From assembly GCA_922989275.2 (NCBI GenBank), contig OV277867.1, positions 37,688,070-37,752,069 on the forward strand: a stretch of DNA of 64,000 nucleotides, written 5' to 3'. This document shows, in pieces, positions 55,224-64,000 of the stretch (position 1 is the stretch's first letter; each line of letters starts with the position of its first letter). The notes beneath the pieces were generated by a model that saw only the letters and a list, made by a program, of their open reading frames with translations, was not told the origin of the DNA and ran no database searches. A program made the translations under genes and the position numbers. The DNA comes from Gari tellinella (lineage: Eukaryota; Mollusca; Bivalvia; Cardiida; Psammobiidae).

Positions 55224-55580
55224 TTAACCCATTACCCCATAGCCTGATTCTAGTTTTGAAAATAGATGGTGTTAGGTGCCCACTTAAAAGTAAAGCAGAA
55301 TGCACATTAACCCTTTCCCCCATAGAAGCGACTTTTAGCATATTTAATTTATTTCTCCGCTGAAGAAAAAAGTTCCAGTTTAAACCCTCATGAACAATTA
55401 CCATTAAAACATGTTATATAGCCTAACAGAATTTAGCTTAAAGCAGGCTGAAAGAAAAGCAGAATGTGCCTTAAGGCACATTCTGCTTTACTTTCAACCT
55501 GCTTTAAGTGGTCACCTGTCTTCAAAACATGAAACAAGCTATGAGGTAAAGGGTTAAGGCATCTATGGGGTAAAGGGTAA
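55224..55580 (+). mobile_element. Family G MITE hosting a second family G MITE
   Basis: TTAACCCATTACCCCATAGC, 'gaaaatagatgg', 'aagtaaagcagaatgcaca' then the insert at 55307-55557, then 'ggcatctatggggtaaagggtaa'. The insertion falls on the TTAA at the host hairpin centre. Confidence 0.8.
55307..55557 (-). mobile_element. TTAA-type MITE family G, complete, in a family G core
   Basis: TTAACCCTTTCCCCCATAG ... ATGAGGTAAAGGGTTAA, with TTAA on both sides. The class II hairpin around GTGCCTTAAGGCAC is near perfect. Confidence 0.85.
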
Positions 55581-55671
55581 ACAGGAAAGAATAATGTCTA
55601 GTGTTAAGTCCTGCCATTACTACTTTATAAATGAAGATTTAATGATGGTGTTAAATACAGTTGGCAGCTTA

Positions 55672-55825
55672 ACCCTTCACTCAATAGCCTGCTTCTAGTA
55701 TTGAAGATAGGTGACCTCTTAAAGCAGGTTGAAAGTAAAGCAGAATGCACCTAAAGGCACATTCTACTTTTCTTTCAACCAGGTTTAAATGATCAACTGT
55801 CTTCAAAATTAGACATGGGTTAACT
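55672..55825 (+). mobile_element. Short family G MITE
   Basis: CTTAACCCTTCACTCAATAG ... GACATGGGTTAA; class II hairpin with a few mismatches; about 100 bp of the usual flank is absent. Confidence 0.65.
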
Positions 55826-55872
55826 TGGGGACATGAGTTAACTTTGGTGACAGCTTGAAGTGGTTAGTGGCA

Positions 55873-56276
55873 TTAACACTTTATGTCATTTTTAATTTTG
55901 AAGATAGGTGATCACTTCAGGTGAATTTCTGCTTTACTTTAGCCTGCTTAAAGCTACCATCTGCTACAGTGGAGAATGTGTTTTTCTTTCCCAATAAACA
56001 CGTTTACACTAAAACTATTATTTGCAGTGCAAACAGTTTGGAGCCAGATCAGACGCCGGGTAACCCGGCGTCTGATCAGGCTCCAAACTGTTTGACACCA
56101 AGATAAACATGATTTATCAGAATTGTCTAAATGGGAAAGAATAACAGATTCTCCACTGTAGGATATAGAAAGTATTTCTTTTGATACAGGTTCTTGACTG
56201 TATAAATTTGATCTACTATCTTCAATGAGGGAATAAATTAAATGTGCTAAAAGGCGCTTCTATGCGAAGAGTTTAA
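55873..56276 (+). mobile_element. Family G MITE split by a family A MITE
   Basis: TTAACACTTTATGTCATT ... CGAAGAGTTTAA. 'agctaccatctgc' before and 'ggatatagaaag' after the insert join to the family G consensus with one TA. Confidence 0.8.
55965..56160 (+). mobile_element. Family A MITE with internal deletion
   Basis: TA + CAGTGGAGAATG ... ATTCTCCACTG + TA. The 3' flank jumps from AATTGTCTAA to ATGGGAAAGAAT, losing about 54 bp. Core intact. Confidence 0.85.
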
Positions 56277-56489
56277 AGCAGGAAGAAAACGAAAACGTAT
56301 GTTTCTACATTAGCTTTCTTTCAATTTTCATCTTGCTCTAAGCCATCACATAATATTCAAATCAGGCTTTGAACAAGCACCTTAGAGCTGATATCCCCTG
56401 CCGCAGCGATTGTCCAGAAGAAAGTGGCAAACTTTATTGTGGGAGGAAGGGGCAAATGGTGATCACCTGTCTTTAAAGATCAACATTCA

Positions 56490-58020
56490 AAAGCTTTTTA
56501 CAAAGTTTTATAAAAATCCATTCAATCTTGTACATGTTAAAGCCTAAACAATACAAAAAATAAAACCGTTTGTAGCATTATAAATCTAAGTATGACAGGG
56601 GCAGGTAACTCTTGATTCAAATTCAACAGTAATTAAACACTTTCAAGAACTTATAATTGTTTGCAAGTATTATTAAATAAAATTCAGAACTGTAGAATTT
56701 ACTAGAGTGTAAACACATTTTCAACTCATCAAGGGCAGAGTATTCTTGACTAATTTGCACATTTTCGACAATAATTGAACTCATTCTATAAATAATAGCC
56801 ATATATGATTTAATTTTTTTCAAAATCCATTCACATTTGTACACAATAGCATGTAAACAATAAAGCCATGTTGAGCATTACTAAGTACATAAAGGGCAGA
56901 TAACTCTCGCCACAAAGTATCCTTTTTTGACAATAATTGCAACCCTTATATTTATATACATCGTGTGTAAGTTAAATCAAAATCCATTAAAGACTGTAGT
57001 TTCTAGATGGTAAAAACTGTTAAATATGGGTTTTTCGACTCATCAAGAGCAGATAACTGTTGACTAGTTTCTACGTTTTCAAAAATGATAACAATTATTT
57101 GAAAACTAATAGCCATACATAGTTTAAGAATTTTTTTTATCAAAATCCATGCATATTTATAGATACTAGGATGTAAACAATATTAAAATAAAGCATTTTC
57201 TAGCATTTCTAAGTACATCAAGGGCAGATTACTCTTGCCACAAGTATCCTTTTTTGACAATAATTGCACACCTTCAAGAACTTTTACTTATAGACATTGT
57301 GTGCAAGTATCATTTAAATCCATTCATAATTGTAGTTGCCAGAGAGTAAAAACAGTTAAATATGGCTTTTTTTACTTATCAAGGGCAGATAACTCATGAC
57401 TAATTTCTCCGTTTTCAACAATAATCAAATTCATTTGAAAACTAATAGCCATACATAATTCAAGAAAGTTTTTTCAAAATCCATGCATATTTATAGGCTG
57501 TAGTATGTAAACAATATCAAAATATTGCATTTTCTAGCATTTCTAAGTACATCAAGGGCAGATAACTCTTGTCACAAGTATCCCTTTTTTACAATAATTG
57601 CACACCTGCAAGAACTTGTACTTATAAACATTGTGTGCAAGTATAAACAAAATATGTTGAATACTTTAGTTGTTAGAGTGTAAAAACTGTTAAATATGGC
57701 ATTTTTAACACAAAAAGGGCAGATAACTCATAAATTCCTAAAATTGTCTGAAATTTTTTTAATTTCCCACGGTGCTCCTATGATGACAAATAAGTATACC
57801 AAGTTTCATCCAAATCTGTTTATCGGTTTCGGATATACAGTTGCGGACGGAAAACGTGACGGACGCACGGACGGACGGACATTTTTAACACAAAAAGGGC
57901 AGATAACTCATAAATTCCTAAAATTTTCTGAAAATTTAATTTCCCACGGTGCTCCTATGATGACAAATAAGTATACCAAGTTTCATCCAAATCTGTTTAT
58001 CGGTTTCGGAGACTTAGAAA
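56490..58020 (+). repeat. Dispersed or tandem repeat, units near 340 bp, with GGACGGACGG end
   Basis: A block (about 'catcaagggcagataactc', 'acaataattgcacacctt', 'aacttgta', 'gtgtgcaagta', 'gtaaaaactgttaaatatgg') recurs roughly four times with drift. It ends in a 'ccaagtttcatccaaatctg...gacggacgg' segment duplicated at 57696-57870 and 57879-58012. Confidence 0.65.
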
Positions 58021-58316
58021 TTTACAAAAGAATATTTGTCCTGGTTTTCATACAGTTAAGTCTGTGTAGAGCATCTACTCAATAAATAATCATGGCGATC
58101 TCAAAAACTTATAATGACCCTAAGACAGGGGGAAGACATGTCTCAGCAAACAGTGCAGATCCTGATCAGACAGATCCCTCAAGAATAGTCTGAACAGGGT
58201 CTACATGTTTGCTATTCAGTTTGCACCTTTTAGACAAGTTGTTGTTTGATAAAAGTGATTAGATCAAATTTTAGATAATTACAGCAGTTACATTGAGTGT
58301 CTCAAGTTTTCGGACT

Positions 58317-58566
58317 TAAAGTGGAGAATCTGTTATTCTTTCCCGTTTAAACGCAAACGTACGCAAACGCATTGCACTAAAACGTAGAAAAGAACAACTT
58401 TTGGACAATTCTGATAATTCTTGTTTATCTTGATGGCAAACAGTTTGGAGCCTGATCAGACGCTGGGTTACCCGGCGTCTGATCTGGCTCCAAACTGTTT
58501 GCACTGCAAATAATAGTTTTAGCGTAAACGCGTTTATTGGGAAAGAATAACAGATTCCCCACTGTA
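58317..58566 (-). mobile_element. Family A MITE
   Basis: TA + AAGTGGAGAATC ... GATTCCCCACTG + TA, complete, near identical to the copy at 32370. Confidence 0.9.
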
Positions 58567-58641
58567 AAGGTAATTGATGTCTAAATGCAACACAAAAGTA
58601 CTGCAGAAACTCAGCTGCTTCAACAGATCTTTTGTCATGCA

Positions 58642-58880
58642 TTAACCAATTACCCCATAGACTGATTCTATTTTTGAAAACAGGTGACAGCTTAAATCAG
58701 GTTGAAAGTAAAGCAGAATGTGCCTATGGCACATTCTGCTTTACTTTCAACCTGTTTAAGCTACCATCTGCTAGAAAATAGAAAATATTTCTTATACATG
58801 TAATATATATTCATCACTGCATAAATTGGGAGTATTTTCTTGAGTGAAGAAAAAGGCATATTTATGGGTAAATGGGTTAA
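58642..58880 (+). mobile_element. TTAA-type MITE family G, complete
   Basis: TTAACCAATTACCCCATAG ... TTTATGGGTAAATGGGTTAA; hairpin around GTGCCTATGGCAC. Confidence 0.8.
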
Positions 58881-58893
58881 ACTGACATAATTA

Positions 58894-59829
58894 TAACAAG
58901 AGCCCCATAGGGCATATTTCGCTCACCTGAGAATAGCTGATAAAATGCAGATAATGATTTATGTCCAGGACTGACCTAGATATGCAACAGACCGGAACCA
59001 TATGAACAAAATATGTAAAGGATATTTAAAAGTGTCACCATACCGAATATAAAAGCTATGGCCATATTAGTGTCAGAGAAAAAGACGTTTGAAATTTTCT
59101 CTATATATCTCTTTGTAAAACTGTGACCCCGGGGCAAACCAATTTTGACCCCAGGGGCATAATTTGAACAAACTTGATAGAGGACCTGTAGGTGATGCTA
59201 TGTGCCAAATATCTAAGCTCTGGCCCTTGTAGTTTCAGACGAGAAGATTTTTTTAAGTTTTCATTGAAACAAATCTATTTTTAGCTCCTGTGACCTAGTT
59301 ATGCAACCGACCAGTACAATTTGAACAATTTTGGTAAAGGACATCTAGAAGTGTCACCATGCCAAATATCAAAGCTCTGGCCATATCAGTTTCAAAGAAG
59401 AAGACGTTTGAAAATTTCCCTATATAACTCTATGTAAAATTGTGACCCCCGGGGCGGGGCCAATTTTGACCCCAGGGGCATAATTTGAACAAACTTGATA
59501 GAGGACCTGTAGATGATGCTATGTGCCAAATATCTAAGCTCTGGCCTTTGCAGTTTTTGACAAGAATTTTTTTTAAGATTTCATTATTTTTTCACTTTGG
59601 CAACCAGAGTTCTGCATTGTTTTTAATTCTTTGAACAAATTTGAAAGAGCTTGACCCAAGGAACATTTTTATAAAGTTTGGTTGAAATCTGTTCAGTGCT
59701 ATAGGAGGAGATGTCATTTGAGACAAATTTTTAATGACCACGGACGACTGACGCCGGACGACGCTGGACGCCGGACACAGGGCCATCCCAATAGCTCACC
59801 TTGAGCCTTTGGCTCAGGTGAGCTAAAAA
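58894..59829 (+). repeat. Dispersed mollusc-type repeat with GCTCACCTGAG ends
   Basis: Begins 'aacaagagccccatagggca...cgctcacctgag' and ends 'agctcaccttgagcctttgg...caggtgagct', a terminal hairpin. Inside, a block of about 310 bp ('ctctggcc', 'tgtgaccccggggc', 'gataga ggacctgtag') is present twice (from about 59040 and 59345), then 'ggacgactgacgccggacg'. Superfamily unknown. Confidence 0.65.
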
Positions 59830-60189
59830 TACTGCCAATCATCTTTGTTGCTGTAAATGCTATACATAGCTAATACTGTATCTTATAAATTCATTCCCAT
59901 CACCACCTAATACACATACATGTAGTTTCACATTGATGCATTTATCTTCAGACACACTGCACAACGATTATGCTTATTATCAACACAGTATTTAAACTTT
60001 ATTAAAAACAACCAGATACGCATTTGTTAAAAAATATGGATGCTCTCTTACATACTTGATCATAAATACAAACAATTTATTAGTCCAGAACTGACCTAAA
60101 AGACTTCGCCGAGATCACAAATTTCAAATGTCAAGGTCACACAAAAACTATGATGCAACATGCTGTATGCACACATATAAAGTTGCTGA

Positions 60190-60418
60190 CTGTAGTTGCA
60201 GTACTGTCATATACGAGGTATATTGACAACTTCTGAACATGAAGAAAATAGTTTCATTTTATACAGTCATGAATGTGTATCATACAATCTTTTTTCTATA
60301 TTCTAGCAGATGATGGCTCAAAGCAGGTTTCAAGTAAAGCAGAATGCTTTACTTTCAACCCGTTTAAAGTAGTCACCTGTTTTCAAAACTAGAAACAGGC
60401 TATGGGGTTATGGGTTAA
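60190..60418 (-). mobile_element. Family G MITE, left end lost
   Basis: 'gaagaaaatagtttcatttt', 'tctagcagatgatggctc', shortened class II hairpin (AGCAGAATGCTTTACTTTC), 'aaactagaaacaggctatgg', GGGTTATGGGTTAA. Confidence 0.65.
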
Positions 60419-60749
60419 TGCCACTAACCACTTTACTGCGGAGCATAAAAAAAGGAACCCAGAAAACACTACCCTAGAATTATAGATTTCAAAGAGTTTA
60501 CATGCTAAATTGTAGATGCTTATGAGAACTATCATCATTTGGCAGTTTCAACGAATTTGACAATATACATTTTTATTTACATTGAAATAAATAAATATGA
60601 TGACATCATGATATTAGATTGATATCACATCTTTTGTTGAGAACAGGTAAAAGTAACAACATAGAAAAATAAACACTACTATTGCTATATACAAGTCATT
60701 GGTGGCAGTGTTTTTATACAGTCATAATCTTTAGCATGCTACTGGCAAT

Positions 60750-60930
60750 TACAGCATTCCCTCTATACAACAACACGCAATGGGAGACCAAAACTGTGTG
60801 TGTTGTTCTGAGGGAATTGTTTTAGGGAGGGAAATTGACTTACATTTGCAAACAGCTTGAGTCCAGATCAGACGCTGTGTAATGCGCCTTCTGATCTGGA
60901 TTCAAGCTGTTTGTCACTCGTCATAAAGTT
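60750..60930 (+). mobile_element. Family D MITE, right part lost
   Basis: TA + CAGCATTCCCTCTATACAAC, 'gtgttgttctgaggg', core GCAAACAGCTTGAGTCCAG and mirror, then a break after 'cactcgtcataaag'. Confidence 0.7.
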
Positions 60931-61108
60931 TTTAAGGCGAATTCTGCTTCCTGCTTTACTTTTAACCTGTTTTAAGTAGTCAGCTATCTTCCATACTAGA
61001 AACATAATATTGGCTAATGGGTTAAAACCCCTCCAAACTGAAAACCCCTTTAAACCGGACATTTATGTTGTCCCCACACATGTCCAGTTTAGAGGGGTTT
61101 CACTGTAC
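60931..61108. mobile_element. Family G right half joined to a pogo/Tigger-like MITE end
   Basis: 'ctttacttttaacctgttt', 'actagaaacataatattgg', CTAATGGGTTAA (family G end with TTAA) runs straight into AACCCCTCCAAACTG and on to GGTTTC ACTG + TA at 61108. Unlike the copies at 7320 and 39168, the G end is still intact here. Confidence 0.75.
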
Positions 61109-61225
61109 AGAAAAAAAGCTTGGAATGGCCATTTGAATATTTTGTTTCCTAAAATTCCAATTTTATGGCCTTTGTGTTACTGTATGACACTTCCTCCCAT
61201 CGAGCTCTTTCCCAGAGAGAAGGGT

Positions 61226-61475
61226 TACAGTGGAGAAAACGTTATTCTTTCCCAATAAACGCGTTTACGCTAAAACTATTATTTGCAGCGCAAACAGTTT
61301 GGAGCCAGATCAGACGCCGGGTAACCCGGCGTCTGATCAGGCTCCAAACTGTTTACCACCAAGATAAACAAGAATTATCAGAATTGCCCAAAAGTTGTTC
61401 TTTTCTACGTTTTAGTGCCTTGCATTTGCGTACGTTTGCGTTTAAACGGGAAAGAATAACAGATTCTCCACTGTA
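61226..61475 (+). mobile_element. Family A MITE
   Basis: TA + CAGTGGAGAAAACG ... GATTCTCCACTG + TA, complete 250 bp, perfect core. Confidence 0.9.
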
Positions 61476-61571
61476 GCATATAAAACTTACGCATAAATAA
61501 AGAAGATAATGAAACTACTGTCATTGAGCTCTCCACAAACACAACTGGAACAAGACTGCGCGTTCAATAAA

Positions 61572-62190
61572 CGCTTATGCCCCCCGATGGCATCCTTGAC
61601 AATATATTCTGAATCTTTTCTAGGTCGAAATTAGGTCAAGGTCAAATTGAGCTTGGGTATTATTGGTGAGTTAGTAATGGTCTAAGGCAATAACTGTATA
61701 AGTATTGAAGCATTGTAGTAAACAGTGTTGATGCTAGACAAAACGGTAAAATCTAGTTAACTGAGAAAGAGCCCATTCAAAATATTCTAAGTCCAAATTA
61801 GGTCAAGGTCAAAATCAAAGTTTGGTGATATTGGTGGATAGGGAATGGTCCAAGGCAACAATTGTATAAGTATCCAAGCATTTGGGTAAGGGGTGTTGAT
61901 GCTAGACGAAACGGTAAAATCTACTTAACCTTGTTACGGATGCACGGACGGACGTTCTTACGCTACGATGGACGGACAGACGGACGTTCTCACAGTTGGA
62001 CATTTGTTGGGTATATTTTTTGTTTAAAAGTACCCAACAGTACACTAATATACCCAACAATAACAATAGGGCAATCACGGAATGAATGGAATCTATTGAT
62101 CTCCCTACCCAACAAAGGACCTTTCGTGCGCTCGGACAGACAGGACGATTACTATATGCCTCCGCATCTGTCGATGCCGGGGGCATAAAA
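61572..62190 (+). repeat. Dispersed repeat with CTTATGCCCCC / GGGGGCATAA ends
   Basis: Left CGCTTATGCCCCCC, right GATGCCGGGGGCATAA. It contains a block of about 180 bp present twice ('attaggtcaaggtcaa...ttggtg', 'gtaagt...gttgatgctagac') and a GGACGGACG segment. A pattern I associate with bivalve genomes; superfamily unknown. Confidence 0.6.
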
Positions 62191-62231
62191 ATTATGAAAT
62201 AATATTCTATTGAAAAAACTTAAAATAACTA

Positions 62232-62467
62232 TTAACTCATTCACCCTTGAAACATTTAATGAAAAATTCCAATTCAAAAATAAGTCTAGGCCATTTTTTA
62301 CTTTTTAGGGAAGATTTTTACAATATATTTTAAAATAACAAACAGTGTAGACCCTTAAGGAGCCCTCCGATCTGGGTCTACACTGTATGGGACAAGTGTA
62401 TTCCTCACATGTACACTATTTGTAAATGACGAGTATACTCGTCGCTAGGGTTGAATGAATGTGTTAA
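62232..62467 (-). mobile_element. TTAA-type MITE family H
   Basis: TTAACTCATTCACCCTTGAA ... AGGGTTGAATGAATGTGTTAA-type end (split here: GGGTTGAATG, then GTGTTAA), both TTAA intact. The hairpin is shortened to GACCCTTAAGGAGCCC. Confidence 0.75.
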
Positions 62468-62534
62468 AATTTACAAAAATAGCTGCAATTCTAAAAGCCT
62501 TTTTTGTCTAAATGTTGATGATTTATTATAATCT

Positions 62535-62612
62535 CCGAGTTGCAAACAGTTTCCAGCTTGATCCGATGCAGAGTGACTTGGCGTCTGATCTGGCTCCAAA
62601 CTGTTTGCATTT
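62535..62612. repeat. Worn class I core
   Basis: GTTGCAAACAGTTTCCAGC ... GGCGTCTGATCTGG, CTCCAAACTGTTTGC. No terminal repeats visible around it. Confidence 0.55.
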
Positions 62613-62662
62613 GACATCACCTGTTGTAGATCAATTCTGGTGGTATAAAAAAGCCTCTGACC

Positions 62663-63136
62663 CATAGATATCTTAAAATAACCTAGATGGGCTATTGGCC
62701 AATCAGCGACGGTCATCGAGAAGCCATCTTGATGCGTGTATGCTACTCATCCTCCAATGGTCTGGTGCACGTCGTATTACGTTAGATTAATGACGTTACA
62801 TGCTGTGCGCAGTAGTCCCGTCTACGTTGATGGTGCGTCATTGACTACAGAAGTTGCTAAGAACCGTTCCATAGTTGCTATGATTAACCGATGATTTTAT
62901 TCAGTTAAAGAAGAATTACCATCATTTTGTGCTTATTATCGTTTGATTGTCGTTTCACGGTGCATTTTTATGTTACAAGATGTATGTAGTACAAATTCAT
63001 TCTGAAATGAAAGTAAATCCTATTATGTCGCCGGAGGGAAAGTGTATGATACACTCATCAAAATAGTGTCTTTCTGACCGTCGACCAATGGGAGCTCAGC
63101 GCTAGGTGGCCGATCTAGTCTCTTAAGATATCTATG
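62663..63136. mobile_element. Inverted-repeat element with 8-bp target duplication
   Basis: CATAGATATCTTAA at the left is mirrored by TTAAGATATCTATG at the right, with further matches (GACGGTC/GACCGTC) inside. CTCTGACC occurs immediately on both sides (62655-62662 and 63137-63144). An 8-bp duplication suggests a hAT-type transposase, although the terminus is unusual for hAT. No coding frame and no palindromic core. Confidence 0.8.
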
Positions 63137-63364
63137 CTCTGACCCTCTTAACAATCATACCGGTAATATTCTGTGATCAAAAGTGCATGATTGACAGAAT
63201 TTGTTAAACGCTCCGTCAACTTTTTTCATTGGTCTATAGCTTCAGACAGCAGAATATAAGTTTAATATCTTTTATTGAGCTATACACGAGTAGCTTTCAC
63301 TCTACATTCACATAGCTGCACATAGAAAAATAAAGCAATAACAAAACAAGGACAGATTCAACAT

Positions 63365-63619
63365 TTAACCCAATACCCCATTATCACTTTTGAGTTTTGA
63401 AAACATGTGACCACTTAAAGCAGGTTGAAAGTAAAGCAGAATGTGACTTAAGGCACATTCTGCTTTACTTTCAGCCTGCTTTAAGCCATAATCTGCTAGG
63501 ATGTCGAAAATATTTATTATGGTACATATTCATGACTGTATAAAGTTAAAATATTTTCTTCACAATGGAGGAATATATTAAAGGCGTAAAAAGGCGTATT
63601 TATGGGGGTAATGGGTTAA
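63365..63619 (+). mobile_element. TTAA-type MITE family G, complete
   Basis: TTAACCCAATACCCCATTAT ... TATGGGGGTAATGGGTTAA, both TTAA intact. Hairpin AAAGCAGGTTGAAAGTAAAG and mirror with one mismatch at the centre. Confidence 0.85.
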
Positions 63620-63844
63620 AACATATATACATAAACTATAAAATTCTGCCACCTTCTTAAACCTTTTCACCATATAAAAATTAGTTTTATAACTCTATTG
63701 TACAATATATTTTCTTCTAAATTTAAGCCTGGAATGCAATAAACATTCCTTGCTTCTTGCTGGAAGGTTCCATTTTAGATGTACAAGGGTGATTCAAAGA
63801 GACACGTCTGCGTTGTTCCATACAGCTGAACATTTCACCTGAAG

Positions 63845-63912
63845 TAGCAAACAGTGCAGACCTTGATGAGACACCGCATTACCCAGCATCTCATCAGCGT
63901 CTACACTATTTG
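63845..63912. repeat. Class I core hairpin
   Basis: AGCAAACAGTGCAGACCTTG, GAGACACCGCATTACCCAGC and ATCAGCGTCTACACTATTTG form a hairpin with several mismatches. The right flank ends AAATGGGTTAA, a family I-type end. Confidence 0.6.
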
Positions 63913-64000
63913 TCATTGACTTAAATGGGTTAATCCATTTGACTTCAAATAAACAGTTCCAATCACATTTCATCCATTCTTCATAATCTAGGTTTATTTC

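Overview
The window looks like a repeat-saturated intergenic or intronic stretch of an animal genome, most likely a bivalve mollusc. The signs are AT-rich sequence with no operons or bacterial-type genes, several kinds of decayed non-LTR retrotransposon, GGTCA-rich tandem repeats, GGACGGACGG-type dispersed repeats, and very many small hairpin-bearing inverted-repeat elements. A dreissenid-like heterodont bivalve is my guess from the repeat style and is not proven. I see no intact host protein gene, tRNA or rRNA. The one long open frame, 45962-48694, belongs to a retrotransposon.

Layout. 1-5.4 kb: a reverse-transcriptase C-terminal remnant (minus strand), a decayed gene with FEN/XPG-like motifs and a Cys-rich tail (about 1110-2166), and a tandem repeat full of GGTCA half-sites with one perfect estrogen-response-element-type palindrome. 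5.4-30 kb: MITEs of many families (miniature inverted-repeat elements with TA or TTAA target duplications), a 63-bp tandem array inside a terminal-inverted-repeat element, long palindromes and a CT microsatellite. 30-32 kb: an L2-like LINE fragment. 32-40 kb: more MITEs. 40.3-44.7 kb: an old LINE reverse-transcriptase 3' end split by a young non-coding LTR retrotransposon (identical-looking 364-bp LTRs) and two MITEs. 45.9-50.5 kb: a 5'-truncated LINE with an unbroken 910-codon endonuclease/RT frame, inserted into a MITE. 50.5-64 kb: nested MITEs, two minisatellite-like arrays, several kb-scale dispersed repeats and an element with an 8-bp target duplication.

The main theme is nesting. TA-flanked elements (termini starting CAGT, of Tc1/mariner-pogo type) and TTAA-flanked elements (termini starting CC, of piggyBac type) carry only a few kinds of palindromic core. 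The commonest core, CAAACAGT...GATCAGACGCCG and its complement, occurs inside both TA and TTAA families. In one family three copies look like successive steps: a TTAA element lands in a TA element, loses its end, and the composite is then found at more than one place. This modular exchange of cruciform-forming cores between transposon families is the most interesting signal. No transposase gene is present, so all these elements must depend on enzymes encoded elsewhere.

Coordinates of MITEs include the duplicated TA or TTAA where I could see it. Superfamily assignments rest on terminal sequence and target duplication only.
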